The notes: generated by a model from the sequence alone, not told the origin. Counted from the first letter of the stretch, positions 12,052 to 23,729 are shown. The stretch: 64,000 nt of DNA from Takashimella koratensis (GCA_003116875.1 BCKT01000001.1:511763-575762); one strand, 5' to 3'. Translations and numbers: made by a program.

Positions 12052-13345
12052 TTACATGGCATTCTTCATCTCCCTCAGCTTGCCAATCACCTTGAGCGGG
12101 TCCGTCTCGCCCGTCGCTTTCCTGTAATATGAGAGATATCAGCAACTGGCTCATACATCGTCAAACCCGACTTACTTTGCCTCGGGTGTGTCCAGGCGCA
12201 TGAACACATTGAATGCCTTCTCGTCCCCTATCGTCGTCTTGCCCGTGGTACACGAATCGACCTGGGCCGTCTCAAACAGCCTGAGTCCAATATCAGCTTC
12301 TATACTTTCGTTCCTTTGTTGCCCTTTGCGTACTTTTTCAACGCAGCGTTGTCGGGCTCAACGGTGAGCCCAAATTTGGCGCTGCCTTTGGTATACTCGT
12401 GTCCGTTGAAGACAAGTGTATCCTCAGGCAATTTGGAGAGATACGTCAATGCTGCATGCATCTCCTCTGGTTTGCCTGTGGTCGTCAGCAAGAGTACTTT
12501 GCTCTTACCTACCCTCGAAAAACCGCCCGCAGCCGGCAATGAACAAAGTATCACTATCTTCGTCAGCTTGGTCCATGAAGCGGTTGGTAGCTGCTCACCC
12601 CGTGAATACACCGCGCTGGCCAGTCTTCTTGTCCTCGACGAAGAAACAGATCGAGTCTTGCGTGTGGCATGGAGTAGCTAGACATCTGGGCAAAGTCAGA
12701 GAATCGCCAGGTGAGGATCTGGTGAAACGGTATGGTGGTCGACTCACTTGACATCGATGCCTTGACCAATCTTGAACGCGTCACCGTCCTTGACCACCTC
12801 GGACGTCCCGGGCGCCTGGGTGGACCCACCGAAGGCTTTGATCCCAGGGTGCAGAGACAGCTAGTCGGGTCAGCGTCTCTTGCTCTGGGATCAAGAACTT
12901 TGCCCAAGCTTTGGTGCAAGGTGCAAGACTTTGGCCCTTGAATTCCCATATCAAGTCGCCCTTTTGTCCACATACAAAGTTGTTATTCCCTCCCGAGTGG
13001 TCATTGTGGTGATGCGTCGTGATCAACGTAGTCACCTGCTGTTAGTCAACGTCTTCTTCCTTGCCCACCTTGACACCGTGATCCTTTGCACCTTGTGAGA
13101 TCTTGGGCGCGTCGTATGGGTCCACCACGGCAGCTTCGTTGGTCGCCTCGTCTACAACGAGGTACATCCAGTTGTCGGATCGGGCCTGATACGGGATGAC
13201 CTTCATATTGAGTCTGTGATAGTCAGTGAGTTAGCGCCGGGGAAGGAATGGTCCGAGAGTGGATGGTGCAGGAGACTCACGGTCGATGCGTTGAAAAGGT
13301 GCGGCGTGTGATACTAGTGAGACGGGGAAGAGGTGGGATGCGCAT
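12052..13345 (-). CDS. Hydroxyacylglutathione hydrolase (glyoxalase II), probably mitochondrial
   Basis: Hydrolyses S-lactoylglutathione to lactate and glutathione, the second step of methylglyoxal detoxification. Metallo-beta-lactamase fold features are clear: the zinc motif TTHHHNDHSGGNN near 13020-12970, TPCHTQDS near 12660, FTGDTLFIAGCGRFFEG near 12600-12510, and NGHEYT near 12410. These supply the His/Asp metal ligands. A basic glutathione-binding tail (KKYAKGNKGTK) precedes the C-terminus, KLREMKNAM. The N-terminal exon reads MRIPPLPRLTSITRRTFSTHRP, which is Arg/Ser/Thr-rich with no acidic residues, like a mitochondrial presequence. About seven introns occur; the one after GGNNNF is about 120 nt and could be mistaken for coding. 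An internal ATG (MKVIPYQARSD) near 13210 could give a cytosolic form. Confidence 0.9.
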
Positions 13346-13902
13346 AGGCTGGGACGTTGGGGATAGATGGTGACCAAGTGGGATAAGTATGGAGATGGAG
13401 TGAGTCGAAGCTGGGCCGGGATGAGCCGTGGGTCGAGATGACGAGTGGAGGTGAAGGTGGGTGGATGGGGTTATTTCCCAGCGTCCTGACTGGCCAGCGT
13501 GGGGACAGCAGCAACCCTGAGGAAGCATGTCTCTTGTCCCTCCGGTCCTGGCCGCCTCCCGCCGCCTCCCTCCTTGCTTCCCGCGATGCGCTGCTTTCTC
13601 GCTGGCTGGCCAGGAGTACGATGCAGAGTTGCAAAGGATCGACCCTGGACCCTTGTTTGTCCAACATTCCCATTCTCATCTCATCTCATCTCGTCCCATC
13701 TCACATCCCATCCCATCCCATCCCATCCCATCCCATCCCATTTCATCCCATTTCATCTCACCCATCCACGCACTCAAGTCGCGCCCTCGAGACTAGACAG
13801 ACGACCGACCAACGCCGTCCCTCGCCCTCTGCTTTCGCTACATTGCTTCACCGCTACATTGCTACTTTTGGGAGATCGCGACCGCTTCGGCCGACACGGA
13901 CC
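13346..13902. promoter_or_regulatory. Bidirectional promoter, glyoxalase II / acidic orphan, with CATCC repeat
   Basis: These 557 bases lie between divergent starts. They contain a CATCC-type pentanucleotide repeat (13704-13755) followed by pyrimidine-rich DNA up to the plus-strand start at 13903. No exon is convincing here, and no clear TATA box was seen. Confidence 0.45.
13704..13755. repeat. CATCC pentanucleotide tandem repeat
   Basis: Seven or more near-perfect copies of CATCC/CCCAT, decaying into CATTTCATCC units. It lies in the shared 5' region of two divergent genes. Confidence 0.9.
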
Positions 13903-15009
13903 ATGCTAGATTTCACAAAACGACTCACTTCGTTCTTACCCAACGATGTAAGTCCTCATATACCCTTTCGTCAACCTCTTGCGACTCGATGACACGCATG
14001 ACAATCTTCTGTGTATCCTATCCCTCGCAATTTTTCCATCGCATCAGTCGGATGCCCATATTATATCTCCTTTATCCCATCGCATCACATCTCCGAACCC
14101 ACCCGCGCCAGCCGGATGCTAACCCCCCTCCCTTCCCTTCTCCTTGACCTACAGGCACGCGCGCAGCTTCAGAACGTACTCACCGTCGAGTGGTCAGGCC
14201 ACAAGACTGTTCTCCTCGAAGTCCCCGACGCGGGTCCTTCGTCAGCTCGCGACGTCGAGGTCGAGATGTCAGGTATAAAGCCCAACCCTACCCCGCCTCG
14301 AAACGCCGAGTACGGCCGACTCGTCGATGATGATGACGATGACGACGAGACCCACGACACGCAAAGGTACCGCTCTGGGCGGAGGCAGAATAATGGTACT
14401 CGAGACCGAATGGGTTGGGATGGGACCAACGAAAAGTCTCGACCAGGAATGGCTCGACTCGATTCCTCTTCTTCCGCTGCATCATATATGAAGTCACTCC
14501 CTCCTCTTCCTCCTGATTCGCCATCATCTCGTCCCGCTGCTCCGTCCTCCTCCAATTCTTTCCGCAAACCACCACCACCTCTTCTCCAACCTTTCCCGTC
14601 CTCCTCGTCCCTCTCTTCTTCCTCACCGTCAACCACAACCCACCGGTACCCTCTCACACCGGATGACGATCCCTTTGCGGACACTGCGAGCGCGATCGAC
14701 GACGCGATGCGGAGCGACTTTTCCCACTCGCGTGCTGGGGCAGAGGCGAGAGGCAGGTCAATGGCGATGGAGGCTTCGGCTTCGGCAGGGTCGGATCTGC
14801 CCTTAGACTCCCTCGATGACCCAGACTACCATCCGCTCGCAATGCCAGGCGAAGGTAGAGCCCTCGGACCACCCGCGATACCCGCCAGGGACTTTTCGCC
14901 CGACGCGTACACTTCTGCCGCCGCCCGCTCGGGGACGGCGGTGGGCAAGCACGAGTGGACAAAATGGGACGAGGTGGATGAGAACAGTGCTGAGAATCCC
15001 TTCCGATAG
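13903..15009 (+). CDS. Uncharacterised disordered protein with Asp tract and Pro/Ser-rich centre
   Basis: Function not recognised. Exon 1 reads MLDFTKRLTSFLPND (13903-13947). An intron with a GTAAGT donor runs to a CTACAG acceptor near 14154, followed by one long exon starting ARAQLQNVLTVEWSGHKTVLLEV. The first 45 residues or so look foldable (amphipathic, conserved-looking). The rest is disordered: a run of seven Asp near 14328-14350, Pro/Ser-rich segments near 14500-14640, and a more ordered tail HEWTKWDEVDENSAENPFR before the stop at 15007-15009. The Asn-Pro-Phe near the C-terminus (ENPFR) is an NPF motif, the classical ligand of EH domains in endocytosis. That link is only an inference. 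Convergent with the GH71 gene. Confidence 0.65.
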
Positions 15010-15282
15010 GTTCTGTGTCGCTGCTTTCTCGCTGTCAACTTTGGGCGTTCCTTTGTCGCGATTCTGCTAGGCTTTGGTCAATCTTTCCTCATCAACTCGT
15101 TAGTTGTACACTGTCCCATATCGCTTTGTTGTCTCGAAATCTCCCACATGTCACTATCATTCACGATGATGCAACGTCGTAACCAATGGTGCGCTGCGAT
15201 GGTTCCCCTCGTTATATAAACACATTGTCCAGATATGTCCTACCAGATAAAACCAAAAGATCTATACACGCAGCCTACCCTT

Positions 15283-17146
15283 TCAGCCCCTCCATGCCCC
15301 GCTCCACATGTTGAAGTTGTAGATATCTCCTTCGTCCTCAATGTATCTGCCCAAACCCTCGACGACGACTCCGTCGGGACCGAGGATGAAGAACTTGACG
15401 ACACCAGGGACGTATGGGAACTCTAGCGTGTTGAGTTTCCCCGGTTCCAGTGGTGCTTCAAAGCTCGCTTCTTCGTTATGAAGGACGAGCTTGTACTCTG
15501 CTCCCACGGGTACGAGGCAGACGATGTTGATCAAATCACGAGCCTAAATCCCAACCATCAGCATTTGTTTTCTACTGCCCTCTTTGCTCAACTCACCCAT
15601 TCAGCGTGTTTCGGCCGGCCTACGGGATCACCTTTGATCACGACCTCCTTCGGCTGTACTCGATACCACATCCACACGGCAACTCCATCACCCTCCACAA
15701 CTTCGGGTGCGCCATCGCGCCACCGGGAAGCAAAATACGCCGTCATCTGCCTGAAAGCTTCGTGTGGCATGTTATCTGTCCACGCGTCCGAGCCCGGCTG
15801 GACGAGGTGCACAGGCGCGATCGAATGCGACTCGCCGTGGTCGTTCCAGGAGATAACTTGGATCAAGTCCGGGCTGGACGACGGGGGAAGGGAGAGCAGC
15901 TGAGACCATCGTGTAGGGAAGAGAAGGTCGTCTGAGCGGTCTGGTAACCGTCAGCGCGGATTCACAACCTGAAACGGTGAGAGCTTGACCTACAGATCCA
16001 GTTCCTGTACCACATCAGCAGTTGTTACACTTCAAAACTCACTTGTTGAATGCCCACTCTCCCGTCGTCCCGTAATGAGTAGAGAACAACGGACTGACCG
16101 CGGCCATGTACGGCTTGCCCTGAACACGGTCAACTCTGTCGATGTGTCCTTCACTCACGCTATCGAGGAACGGCTGGTCCTCTACAAGGTTGACACTGTG
16201 ATCACCCATCGGCCTGTCGTAATGTCAGCCCCAAGATAACAGACCAAATCACGCTCGATGCAACTCACCAAGCCGCGTTCCATCCAAAAATTCCGTCCAC
16301 ATACGGTAAATCGATAAAATCCTGCGGAGGTATGAAGAAAGCTGGCCAGAACATGACCTATTTATCCCAATCAGCACATTCTCCATCTTTGCATCTGTTC
16401 TGCCTTTACCCACCTTCTGGCCTATCTTATCGTTGAGAGCATCGAGAAACCCCTGCCACCCTTTCCCGCCCCAGGACGCGGCGTGACCCGAGAACGTACT
16501 GATTACCGGCCGTCCCTGATTGCCGCGTTTCAGTTGCGCCGTCGACGTGAGTAGGTCGGCAATGTTGTTGATGATTAAGGTGGCGTCGGACCAAGTGGAC
16601 GAAGGAATGACGTTGAGGTCGAGGCTAAGGAAAAGAGAGGGGGAGCCGCCGCGGGATGAGGCGAGGGCGTAGGCGGTACGCGCTTGCGCGAGCTGCCAGT
16701 CTTCGGGTCCGAGGTTGAGCGCGAGGCCGTCCCTACCGTTGTCAGTAGATATAGCGAGTGAGAAATAAGCAGCGACTTACAAGTTGGTCTCGGTGACTAG
16801 CTGAAACGTCTCTGACCAATCTGCCTCTGTCCAAGGGTACGTGTTCCCCAGCTAACCTCGTCAGTCAACCAGCACCCTGCAACTCCATCCCACCTTCCCT
16901 CCGCTGGCTACCCACCATGAAATGCGCGACGACCTGCCTGATATCTTCCCCACCTGTCTGACCGAGCACACTCTGGCCCTGGCCCTGGCTGGCGAGGTCG
17001 AGCCCCGAGGCCGGGAGGTACGGCATAGCAGAGGTCCGGCGGCGCCAGAGGGAGGTGAGGGAGACCATGCAGAGGCCTAGAAATGCGAGAGCGAGGACGG
17101 GCTGGATCGCCGGGTGCACGATGAGGGCGGCGCGGCCGCGTCGCAT
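15283..17146 (-). CDS. GH71 alpha-1,3-glucanase (mutanase-type) with N-terminal membrane anchor or signal
   Basis: Hydrolyses alpha-1,3-glucan of the fungal cell wall. The N-terminus MRRGRAALIVHPA is basic and is followed by a hydrophobic segment (about residues 14-34), then SLWRRR. That suggests a type II anchor, or a non-classical signal peptide. GH71 landmarks after splicing are VVAHFMLGNTYPWTEADW, DGLALNLG.EDWQ, GKGWQGFLDALND, VMFWPAFFIPP, DGIFGWNAAWP, KPYMAAVSPLFSTHYG and VISWNDHGESHSIAPVH. The last includes the acidic residue of the family's W-N-D-x-G-E-S block. A beta-rich C-terminal domain follows to the stop at 15283. About eight introns interrupt it, including a long one near 16090-16170. 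Divergent from the serine dehydratase gene, with 275 bases between starts. Confidence 0.88.
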
Positions 17147-17421
17147 GGGTGTAGGGAGAGGCGAGGGATGCGAGGTCTGAGGACTCTTCTGGATTGGAGG
17201 AGAAGAGTTGAGAGTTGAGAGTGGTGACTGTACACCTTAGTTGGCCGGTGAGTTGACCGGTCAGACGCCGGCCAAGATTACGTCAGAGTCGATTCTGATT
17301 GGCTCACATGGTAATTCTCGCTAATTCATCGCCGAGACCCAGACTGATATAAAGACCCAGTCTGGTACTTTCCATCCCCTTCCACCCCTCCTCCTCACTT
17401 CCTCATCACTCACCACCCACC
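17147..17421. promoter_or_regulatory. Bidirectional promoter, GH71 / serine dehydratase, with TATA box
   Basis: A TATAAA lies at 17348-17353 on the plus strand, 69 bases before the dehydratase ATG. It is followed by a CT-rich leader (CCCCTTCC-type) and CACC before the ATG. The other half of the spacer should serve the GH71 gene. Confidence 0.65.
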
Positions 17422-18588
17422 ATGGCGACCTCGACCACCCAGCCGTGCCCATGGATCGAGACGCCGCTCATCGAGTCGCCGGCAATGTCTAAAGTCGCTG
17501 GATGGTGAGTCCTCCGTCATTATCAACTCTAGCCACACGCTGACTCGCATTCGCAGCCACGTCTACCTCAAACTGGAGAACCTCCAACCCTCGGGCTCAT
17601 TCAAGTCGAGGTGAGTTCTCATTCCACGCTTCTACCCTCCTCACCTGAAATCTACACCTCTCTAACAATTCACAGAGGTATCGGCAACTTTATCGCAAAG
17701 AAAGTGACAGCGGCCGCCCCAGGGACCCCTCTCCACTTCTACACCTCGTCCGGAGGCAACGCCGGTCTTGCCGCAGTTACCGCTGCCGCTCTCTTCGGCT
17801 TTCCGTCCACTATCGTCGTCCCTCTCAGTGCGAAACCAATGATGATCGAGAAACTCAAGGTCGCTGGAGCGTCCGAGGTCTTCCAGCACGGCGCGGCATG
17901 GCAGGACGCCGACGACCATTTGCGACAAGTCGTCATGGCCAACGACAAGTACGGGGTCTACATCCCGCCCTTTGATCACTTGGACGTCCACGAAGGCGCG
18001 TCGACGATGGTTGAGGAGATTGAACGCCAGCTGGCTGGAGCATCGACAAGTAGTACAGGAGGTGTCGACGCCACTAGGGTTGCGCCAGACGTCGTTATCT
18101 GCTCAGTCGGTGGAGGAGGGCTCATGTGTGGTCTCGCACAGGGTATAACCCAGTCATTCACCAGCACAGGAAAGTCTCGTATCGTCGCTGTCGAGACCCG
18201 TGGCGCCGAGAGCCTGAACGCCGCGATTCAGGCAAAACAACTCGTCACTCTTCCCGGGATCACCTCCATCGCGACCTCGCTTGGAGCGGTTCGCGTCTGT
18301 CAGCGAGCTTTCGAGTTTGGTATGCAGCCGGACCTCGTTCAAAGTCTTGTCGTCTCCGACGCTCAGGCAGTTTCCGCGTGTATCCGGTTCGTCGATGAAC
18401 AGAGGCTCTTGGTCGAGGCCGCATGCGGAGCCAGCCTCGCGGTCGTGTACGAGCATCTCTTGAAACAAGCCGTCCCCGACTTGACCCCCGAGAGCCGCGT
18501 CGTCGTCGTCGTTTGCGGAGGGTCCAACGTCTCCCTCAAGATCCTCGAAGAGTACCACGAGATCGCCGCAGCCGCGACCGCTGAGTAG
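17422..18588 (+). CDS. L-serine/L-threonine dehydratase, PLP-dependent (catabolic type)
   Basis: Deaminates serine to pyruvate (and threonine to 2-oxobutyrate) in the cytosol. It is a fold-type II PLP enzyme: the Schiff-base lysine is in SGSFKSRG, the asparagine/glycine loop in TSSGGNAGLA, the phosphate-binding glycine loop in CSVGGGGLMCGL, and a late CGGSNVS loop lies near residue 340. Two introns lie near the N-terminus (17504-17556 and 17611-17675). The first codon block MATSTTQPCPWIETPLIESP is the usual substrate-proximal start. There is no C-terminal ACT domain, which separates it from biosynthetic threonine deaminase. The length of about 350 residues is typical. The pair with GH71 looks fortuitous. 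Confidence 0.92.
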
Positions 18589-19041
18589 AGTGGGAAGTGG
18601 ACATTGTCAACATCTTACCAAGCACATCTTATCGAACACATTGTTGAACCAAGCAGGTACACTGTGACACTGTATGTATATAATGCCTCGATCACGTCTT
18701 GACGTCCGAAAGGGAAGTTGGGTGCGGCATATCGCAGCGGATATTCGGCGGAGAGGGAGTACCTAGAAGTGTGAGGCGGGGGCAGCTCTGATGGCTGTAC
18801 CTTCCTTTGGCCCATAGGCACACGGTGGCTCGAGCGCGACCATCTTGCTTCTTTCATCGCCATCTTCATTTTCAATCCCCATCCCCCAACCTTGCACATC
18901 ACCTCAGCTACATCTCATCAGCCATGCAGTCGAGCTCATCCCCCAGCGCTTCTTATATCTCTCGCTCTACTCTGATTCTCTCTGCTTCCTTTCCCCTCGC
19001 TGTCCTCTTGTTCACTTACCCTTTCCCTTCCCCTGTTCACC
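18589..19041. other. Intergenic: dehydratase 3' flank and dynamin-like gene promoter
   Basis: About 450 bases with no supported exon. The part before 19042 is a long C/T-rich tract typical of a 5'UTR. An upstream ATG at 18924 opens a 72-codon frame that is out of frame with the GTPase and overlaps its start. It may be an upstream ORF, but nothing else supports it. Confidence 0.45.
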
Positions 19042-22016
19042 ATGTCGACAACGTCATCCCAGGCTGTATCGACCCCTTCCCCTCCCCAACGCTCCCTCGC
19101 TCTTCGTTCCCCTATGAGCTTTCCCAGCCCGTCTTCTGATTCCCCTTCGCCGACTCGGGTTCAGACCCCAGGGGTTTCGCATCGCTCAGCAGCAACCGGC
19201 CGAGGTGACACCGTTGCTGCTGCGTTCCACGTTCTCGACACGCTCATCGAGTCTGCGTGAGCTCCTCCCGCTGCTGGTTCTTGCGTCTCTCTCAACCCCC
19301 TCCTATACATAATGTGCTGACAAGAATATGGATGAGTAGGGGGCTCGAAGACCTGCCTATCCCGACGGTCGCGGTCGCTGGACAACAATCGGTCGGAAAG
19401 TCAAGCTTGTGAGTTAGATCTCTCGGCAGTTGATTAATAGCGGTGATTAAAGCTGACACTCTGAACCAGGTTGAGCATGTTGTGCAACGTGAGTGACCAA
19501 AATGACCACTGTTGACGATAGTGTCCACTTTGGTCTAGCAGCCGTACCGCAACCCAGTAAGTTCTTCCATCCACGCCTCTCAGAACATCCTATCCTACCA
19601 CTCCACCTAGTACTCAAAAGTTCACCTCGTGCTTAGCGGGCCAACTCAAATTCACTCGCGCCATCGGCCTGGCCAATTCTCGGCGCGTATCGAGATTCAT
19701 GCCTCTGGAGTGTACGATTCCGGTCCATCCCTTGCGCCGTTCGAGTTCGCTCACGTCTCGACGAAAGACGGTTTGGCCAAGTTGTTGAAATGGGCAGGAG
19801 ACGAAGCCAGACGTGGGGTCGGCGCAGGAATGAGGTGAGTAAATGGTGTTGAAATGTGTCGCCTGGGAGAATGTCATTAACCATGTGAAGGACCGCGGAG
19901 GAGTTGGAGACGCTTGACGAGAAAGCGAGAATCGCCGATCAGGTTTCTTGGTCGACATTCACGACAAACACGGTAGTTCTCAAGGTCTCTGGATCCGATC
20001 AGCCCAACCTCTCAATCATCGACTTGCCCGGTGAGCAATTTTAAACTGATGTTGTATCTAGCATCAGGATGCTGACGTTGTCAAGGGATCACCGACGAAA
20101 ACGAGGCGATCTCTCGTCGTGAGTGACTGATACACACAAGACTTTGAAGACCGCTGACGATAGCGCAGGTCTGGCGAGGAAGTATCTTGGGAAAGAGGAG
20201 ACCGTTATTCTTCTCTGCTTGGCTGCTGGTGGACGTGAGTGGGATTCAAAATATTAGAGCAAATCCATAATACCCGTCGCTTACAACACTCTAGCGGACC
20301 CAAGCTTGTCGCACATTGAGACTCGACTGGTCTGTGAAAGTGATCCCGACGGGGTTCGGACTATCGGTGAGTCCTTCTCACCCTTTGATCTTCAGAATCT
20401 TCTCTGACGTTCACAGGTATCGTCACCAAGGCCGACCGTATCGATGCGCCGGACGACAGCGCCTGGGGAGACTTCATCGCCGCTCGCGGATCCGCGTGCA
20501 AGACTTTCCACCCTAGACTCGGATGGCATCCCGTTCGCATGAGAACCAATCAGGAACTCATGGCCAACGTGTCCGTGGAGCAACTCGTCGCTATTCAGGC
20601 AGACTTGTTCGATTCGGACGAGTGGAGGAAGCTTGCGAATTCGTGTGGTAGGGAGTTCGGGTGGACGATCACTAGGAATGTGATTATTGACGAGTTTGAG
20701 AAATTCGTGGTACGAAAGTGAGTCTCATCTGTCTATGTGCCGGACCATACAGAGCCCAGTCCAATGATATCGTTTACACTAACGATAAATCCAGCGTTGA
20801 TGTTCTTCGCAAAAGGCTCGCCTCTACGCTTCAAGTTACAACCGCCGAGCTCGCTAAGCTGCCGAAGGAGCACGATCATCCCATTGGCGAGCTGTTCGAC
20901 CACGTAATCGAGCCGATTGCCAAACAGGCGTTCAAGGAAATCAACATCTCGTCTACATACTCAACAATGCTTCACGACGCCGAAACTGCGTTCATCCAGA
21001 ACATATTTGGTGTCGTCCCTACATTTGCGCCGTATCGTGCGTTCGACAAAGAGACGCACGGGGATATGCAATGTATTCCGGTCGAAGTGGCGAGGAGACT
21101 GAATTGGCCTACGGGATCAATTAGGAAGATGGTCTTTGTGGACGAACTCCACGAGCTGCTGATGTCGTGAGTGAACGTTGGTCACCACCAAGTGACAACA
21201 AGTTGACGTGGTCGCAGTCAAATGAATCCACGCAACCTCATCATCTCCACCGATAGCGCCAGGACGCACTTCCTCCGCCCCCGAGTCGAGGAGTGGAATA
21301 CCATGGCGGCTAGGTACATCGACGACGTCTGGAATGCCACAGAGAAAGCTGTCGTTAGCGTTGTCAACAAGATTTGCGAGACTAAGCCCGCCGCCGCCAA
21401 GCTCGCCATGTGAGTTCCCCAGCTACCCCTATCATTTCAGTTAATCACTAGTCAATTCTATCTCGTCTGACTCAAACCGTCTGTTAAATTAAGCCGCGTG
21501 CTGGAAAACGAGATTGCAGAATACCGAACTCGCTCTGCCGACTTCATCAGGGAGCTTTGCGATGGACAACTCGCCAATCCGGTCTACGTCGAGTACTATA
21601 CCTCAAAAGACCATGAGATTTTCCGAACGATCAAAGCGCACTACCTCGCGACATTTCAGAAGGCCTACCCTCCAGGTTCCCCGCCGACCTCGACATCACC
21701 CGGTCCCTCGCACCCTTCTGAGTGGACTGTGACCAAACAGACCATCGCGGACCTTGCTGCGTCTCTCACTTTGCACCTTTCCAAGGGCGCAACTCGTGTA
21801 TCCGACGTTATTGGACACAAGGTCCAGCGTGGGGTTCAAGACTTTCTCGAGGGAATCGCGCCTGCCCTTCGCCGCGGATTCGGGCTGGAGGAGGTTCAGG
21901 TATCGACGTTGAAGCGGACTCGGGAGCTTTGTGATCCCGACGCGGAGACGGTGCTCAAGCGGGAGCGCCTCTCGCATACCAAAAAGCAGCTTGAGAGTCT
22001 CAGGCCAGTCTTCTAA
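19042..22016 (+). CDS. Dynamin-superfamily GTPase (Mx/Vps1-like, fungal short form)
   Basis: Large GTPase expected to self-assemble on membranes. The start MSTTSSQAVSTPSPP gives a Ser/Pro-rich leader of about 70 residues. Then come P-loop VAGQQSVGKSSLL (G1), IIDLPG (G3, split from ITDENEAISRR by an intron) and TKADR (G4), a helical middle region, and a C-terminal helical segment resembling a GTPase effector domain (RTRELCDPDAETVLKRERL, then KKQLESLRPVF). No PH domain and no Pro-rich C-terminal domain is seen, unlike classical dynamin. The 5' third is cut by many very short exons (for example the LSMLCN and PYRNP exons near 19480-19620), so exon edges there are approximate. The specific role (organelle fission or other) cannot be told from sequence. 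Confidence 0.85.
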
Positions 22017-22354
22017 GCTGAAGTACGTAGAATAGTCGACTGATACCACGCAGGGCGACGATCGACTGAGCAAAGGTTCAGAACCATATCATATCGGATC
22101 AGAGTAGCCAGATACACACGGGGAAAACGGAACATGTGATATCAGTGAGATGCACGATGACGAGACGATGATCAAGCGAGAGCGCCTCTTGCAGAGGAAT
22201 AAGCAGCTCGGTATCCTCGTATCAATCGTGGTAAAGATAAAGGGAAATTGTCAACTAATTTAAAGCATTGCGGCGATCGGCTGAACGACGTTGATCATTG
22301 TTCATAACACCCACAATCGGCTCATAATATACTTCTAACTCGTATCAACCGTGG
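22017..22354. other. Intergenic between convergent dynamin-like and orphan membrane protein genes
   Basis: 338 bases of A/T-richer sequence between two stop codons. It should hold both 3'UTRs. A short fragment near 22180-22210 (GAGCGCCTCTTGCAGAGGAAT) resembles the end of the dynamin gene, where codons for KRERLSHTKKQ occur near 21956-21990. It may be a decayed partial duplication of that end. Confidence 0.4.
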
Positions 22355-23487
22355 CTATGCTGGACCCGCTGGCCCCGCCCTGCCTAATCTGACCACACTT
22401 GCCCACTCCTTCTCCAACCACCGTTTCGCCTCCATCTTTGCTCTTTGTTTGCTCCCTTCATCTGCATCGGGACCACGACCCACCTCGGTCGCGGCACCAC
22501 GTACCAGCTCGTCGTCCCTTGCCGCGTCGGAAATTGCGATTCGGAGACTCAATCCTTGCAACCACGAGCGGTATAGCGTCGGAGATCGACTAGCAGCGAT
22601 ACGTGAGAGCGAGGCGAGCTGGAGCGCGGTGCGGGTCATGGAGAGGGCTTGGATCAGGGGGATTTGAGGGAGAGATGTGGATGGGATCGGGAGGAGGAGG
22701 TAGATGATGGGAAGCACGAGAAGAAGGAGAGATCGCGCGGTGTGAAGTGTGGACGAGAGCTGGGTAATGAAGGGTGTAAGTGAGGTAGATCCTAAGCAAC
22801 TCGGAAACTTACGTGGAGGCAGTCACCGTCGACGATTGAGAGGTCCCACATGTACCTTACACCGAGGTCCAACGCCGCGGCTAGACCCAGAACCCATGAT
22901 ATCGCTCCTCTCCACCTAGCTGCGCGCCTCGATGCCTCTTCCCCACCAAGCCACCTGCTCCCCATAGCCCCGATCAACACTGCCTGCGCTGCATACGGCG
23001 CCACAATCCCTGGTGCCGCAGCAACGATGTAGTCTCCTAAACTTCGGCACCAGAGGCAGGTATTAAATGCCTCGTGTCCGACTCGAGTATACGTTAGCCG
23101 TGCGTCGAGAGTCGCCAGCTTCGTGACGATGTGGTCAACGGCTGCGTCGAGTTTAGGGGAGACCACGCTATGTGTGGTCTGTGGGTGGTTGTAGATCAGT
23201 GCGGCACGGATTTTTTCCGCTGTGGAGACGACGGGAAGGCGGTGGGCGATGAAGAGCTCGTAAGGGGTGACAAGGAGGCCATGGAGGCTGTGGATGATGT
23301 GAAGGGTCAGGACGAGCTTGAGCGCGGTCGGGACGGGTGGGCCAGGTGGAGGAGGGGGAAGAGGGTGGGAGGAGGCAGCGGTGGGACGGAAGTAGGCCAG
23401 GAGACGAGGGAGGAGGGAGGGACCGAAGATGACGAGGAGGAGGAGTAGAGGGGTTTGAAGAGTCCCGAGAGTGGATAGGATGGACAT
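22355..23487 (-). CDS. Uncharacterised multi-pass membrane protein
   Basis: Function not recognised. The chosen start is MSILSTLGTLQTPLLLLLVIFG (23487); a longer in-frame start exists at 23583. Exon 1 encodes a hydrophobic N-terminal helix, then a Pro-rich loop. Next come KLVLTLHIIHSLHGL (possible second helix), TPYELFIAHRLP, a soluble helical segment with KLATLDARLTYTRVGHEAFNTCLWCRSLGDY, a third hydrophobic segment (APGIVAPYAAQAVLIGAMG) and AISWVLGLAAALDLGVRYMW. After one intron near 22760-22813, exon 2 starts with a strongly hydrophobic SLLLLVLPIIYLLLPIP and ends in a polar helix. Two cysteines form a CLWC pair. The layout resembles fungal ER-membrane orphans, but I can name no family with confidence. 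Divergent from the oxygenase gene. Confidence 0.65.
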
Positions 23488-23729
23488 GGCCCGGACGGGG
23501 GTGGATAGGAGGGAGGAGGGACAATCCGGTCGTGCGCCCAAAGTGGAGGTGAAAGGGGACGAATTACTCGTGTGCACATCCAAACACTACGAGCAGTCCC
23601 GCCACCTCGGGTCAGGTGACCTCTCACTCCGACGATCAGTGGCGGCGGCCAAGAGGAACCATCAAGAGATAACACTTTGCTCCCATACTCCCTCCCTCTC
23701 TCTCTTTCCCACCAACAAACCAGCTCATA

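Noticed and set aside
15205..15222. TATATAAA-like element in the convergent spacer
   Set aside because: It lies between two 3' ends, so it is probably not a promoter.
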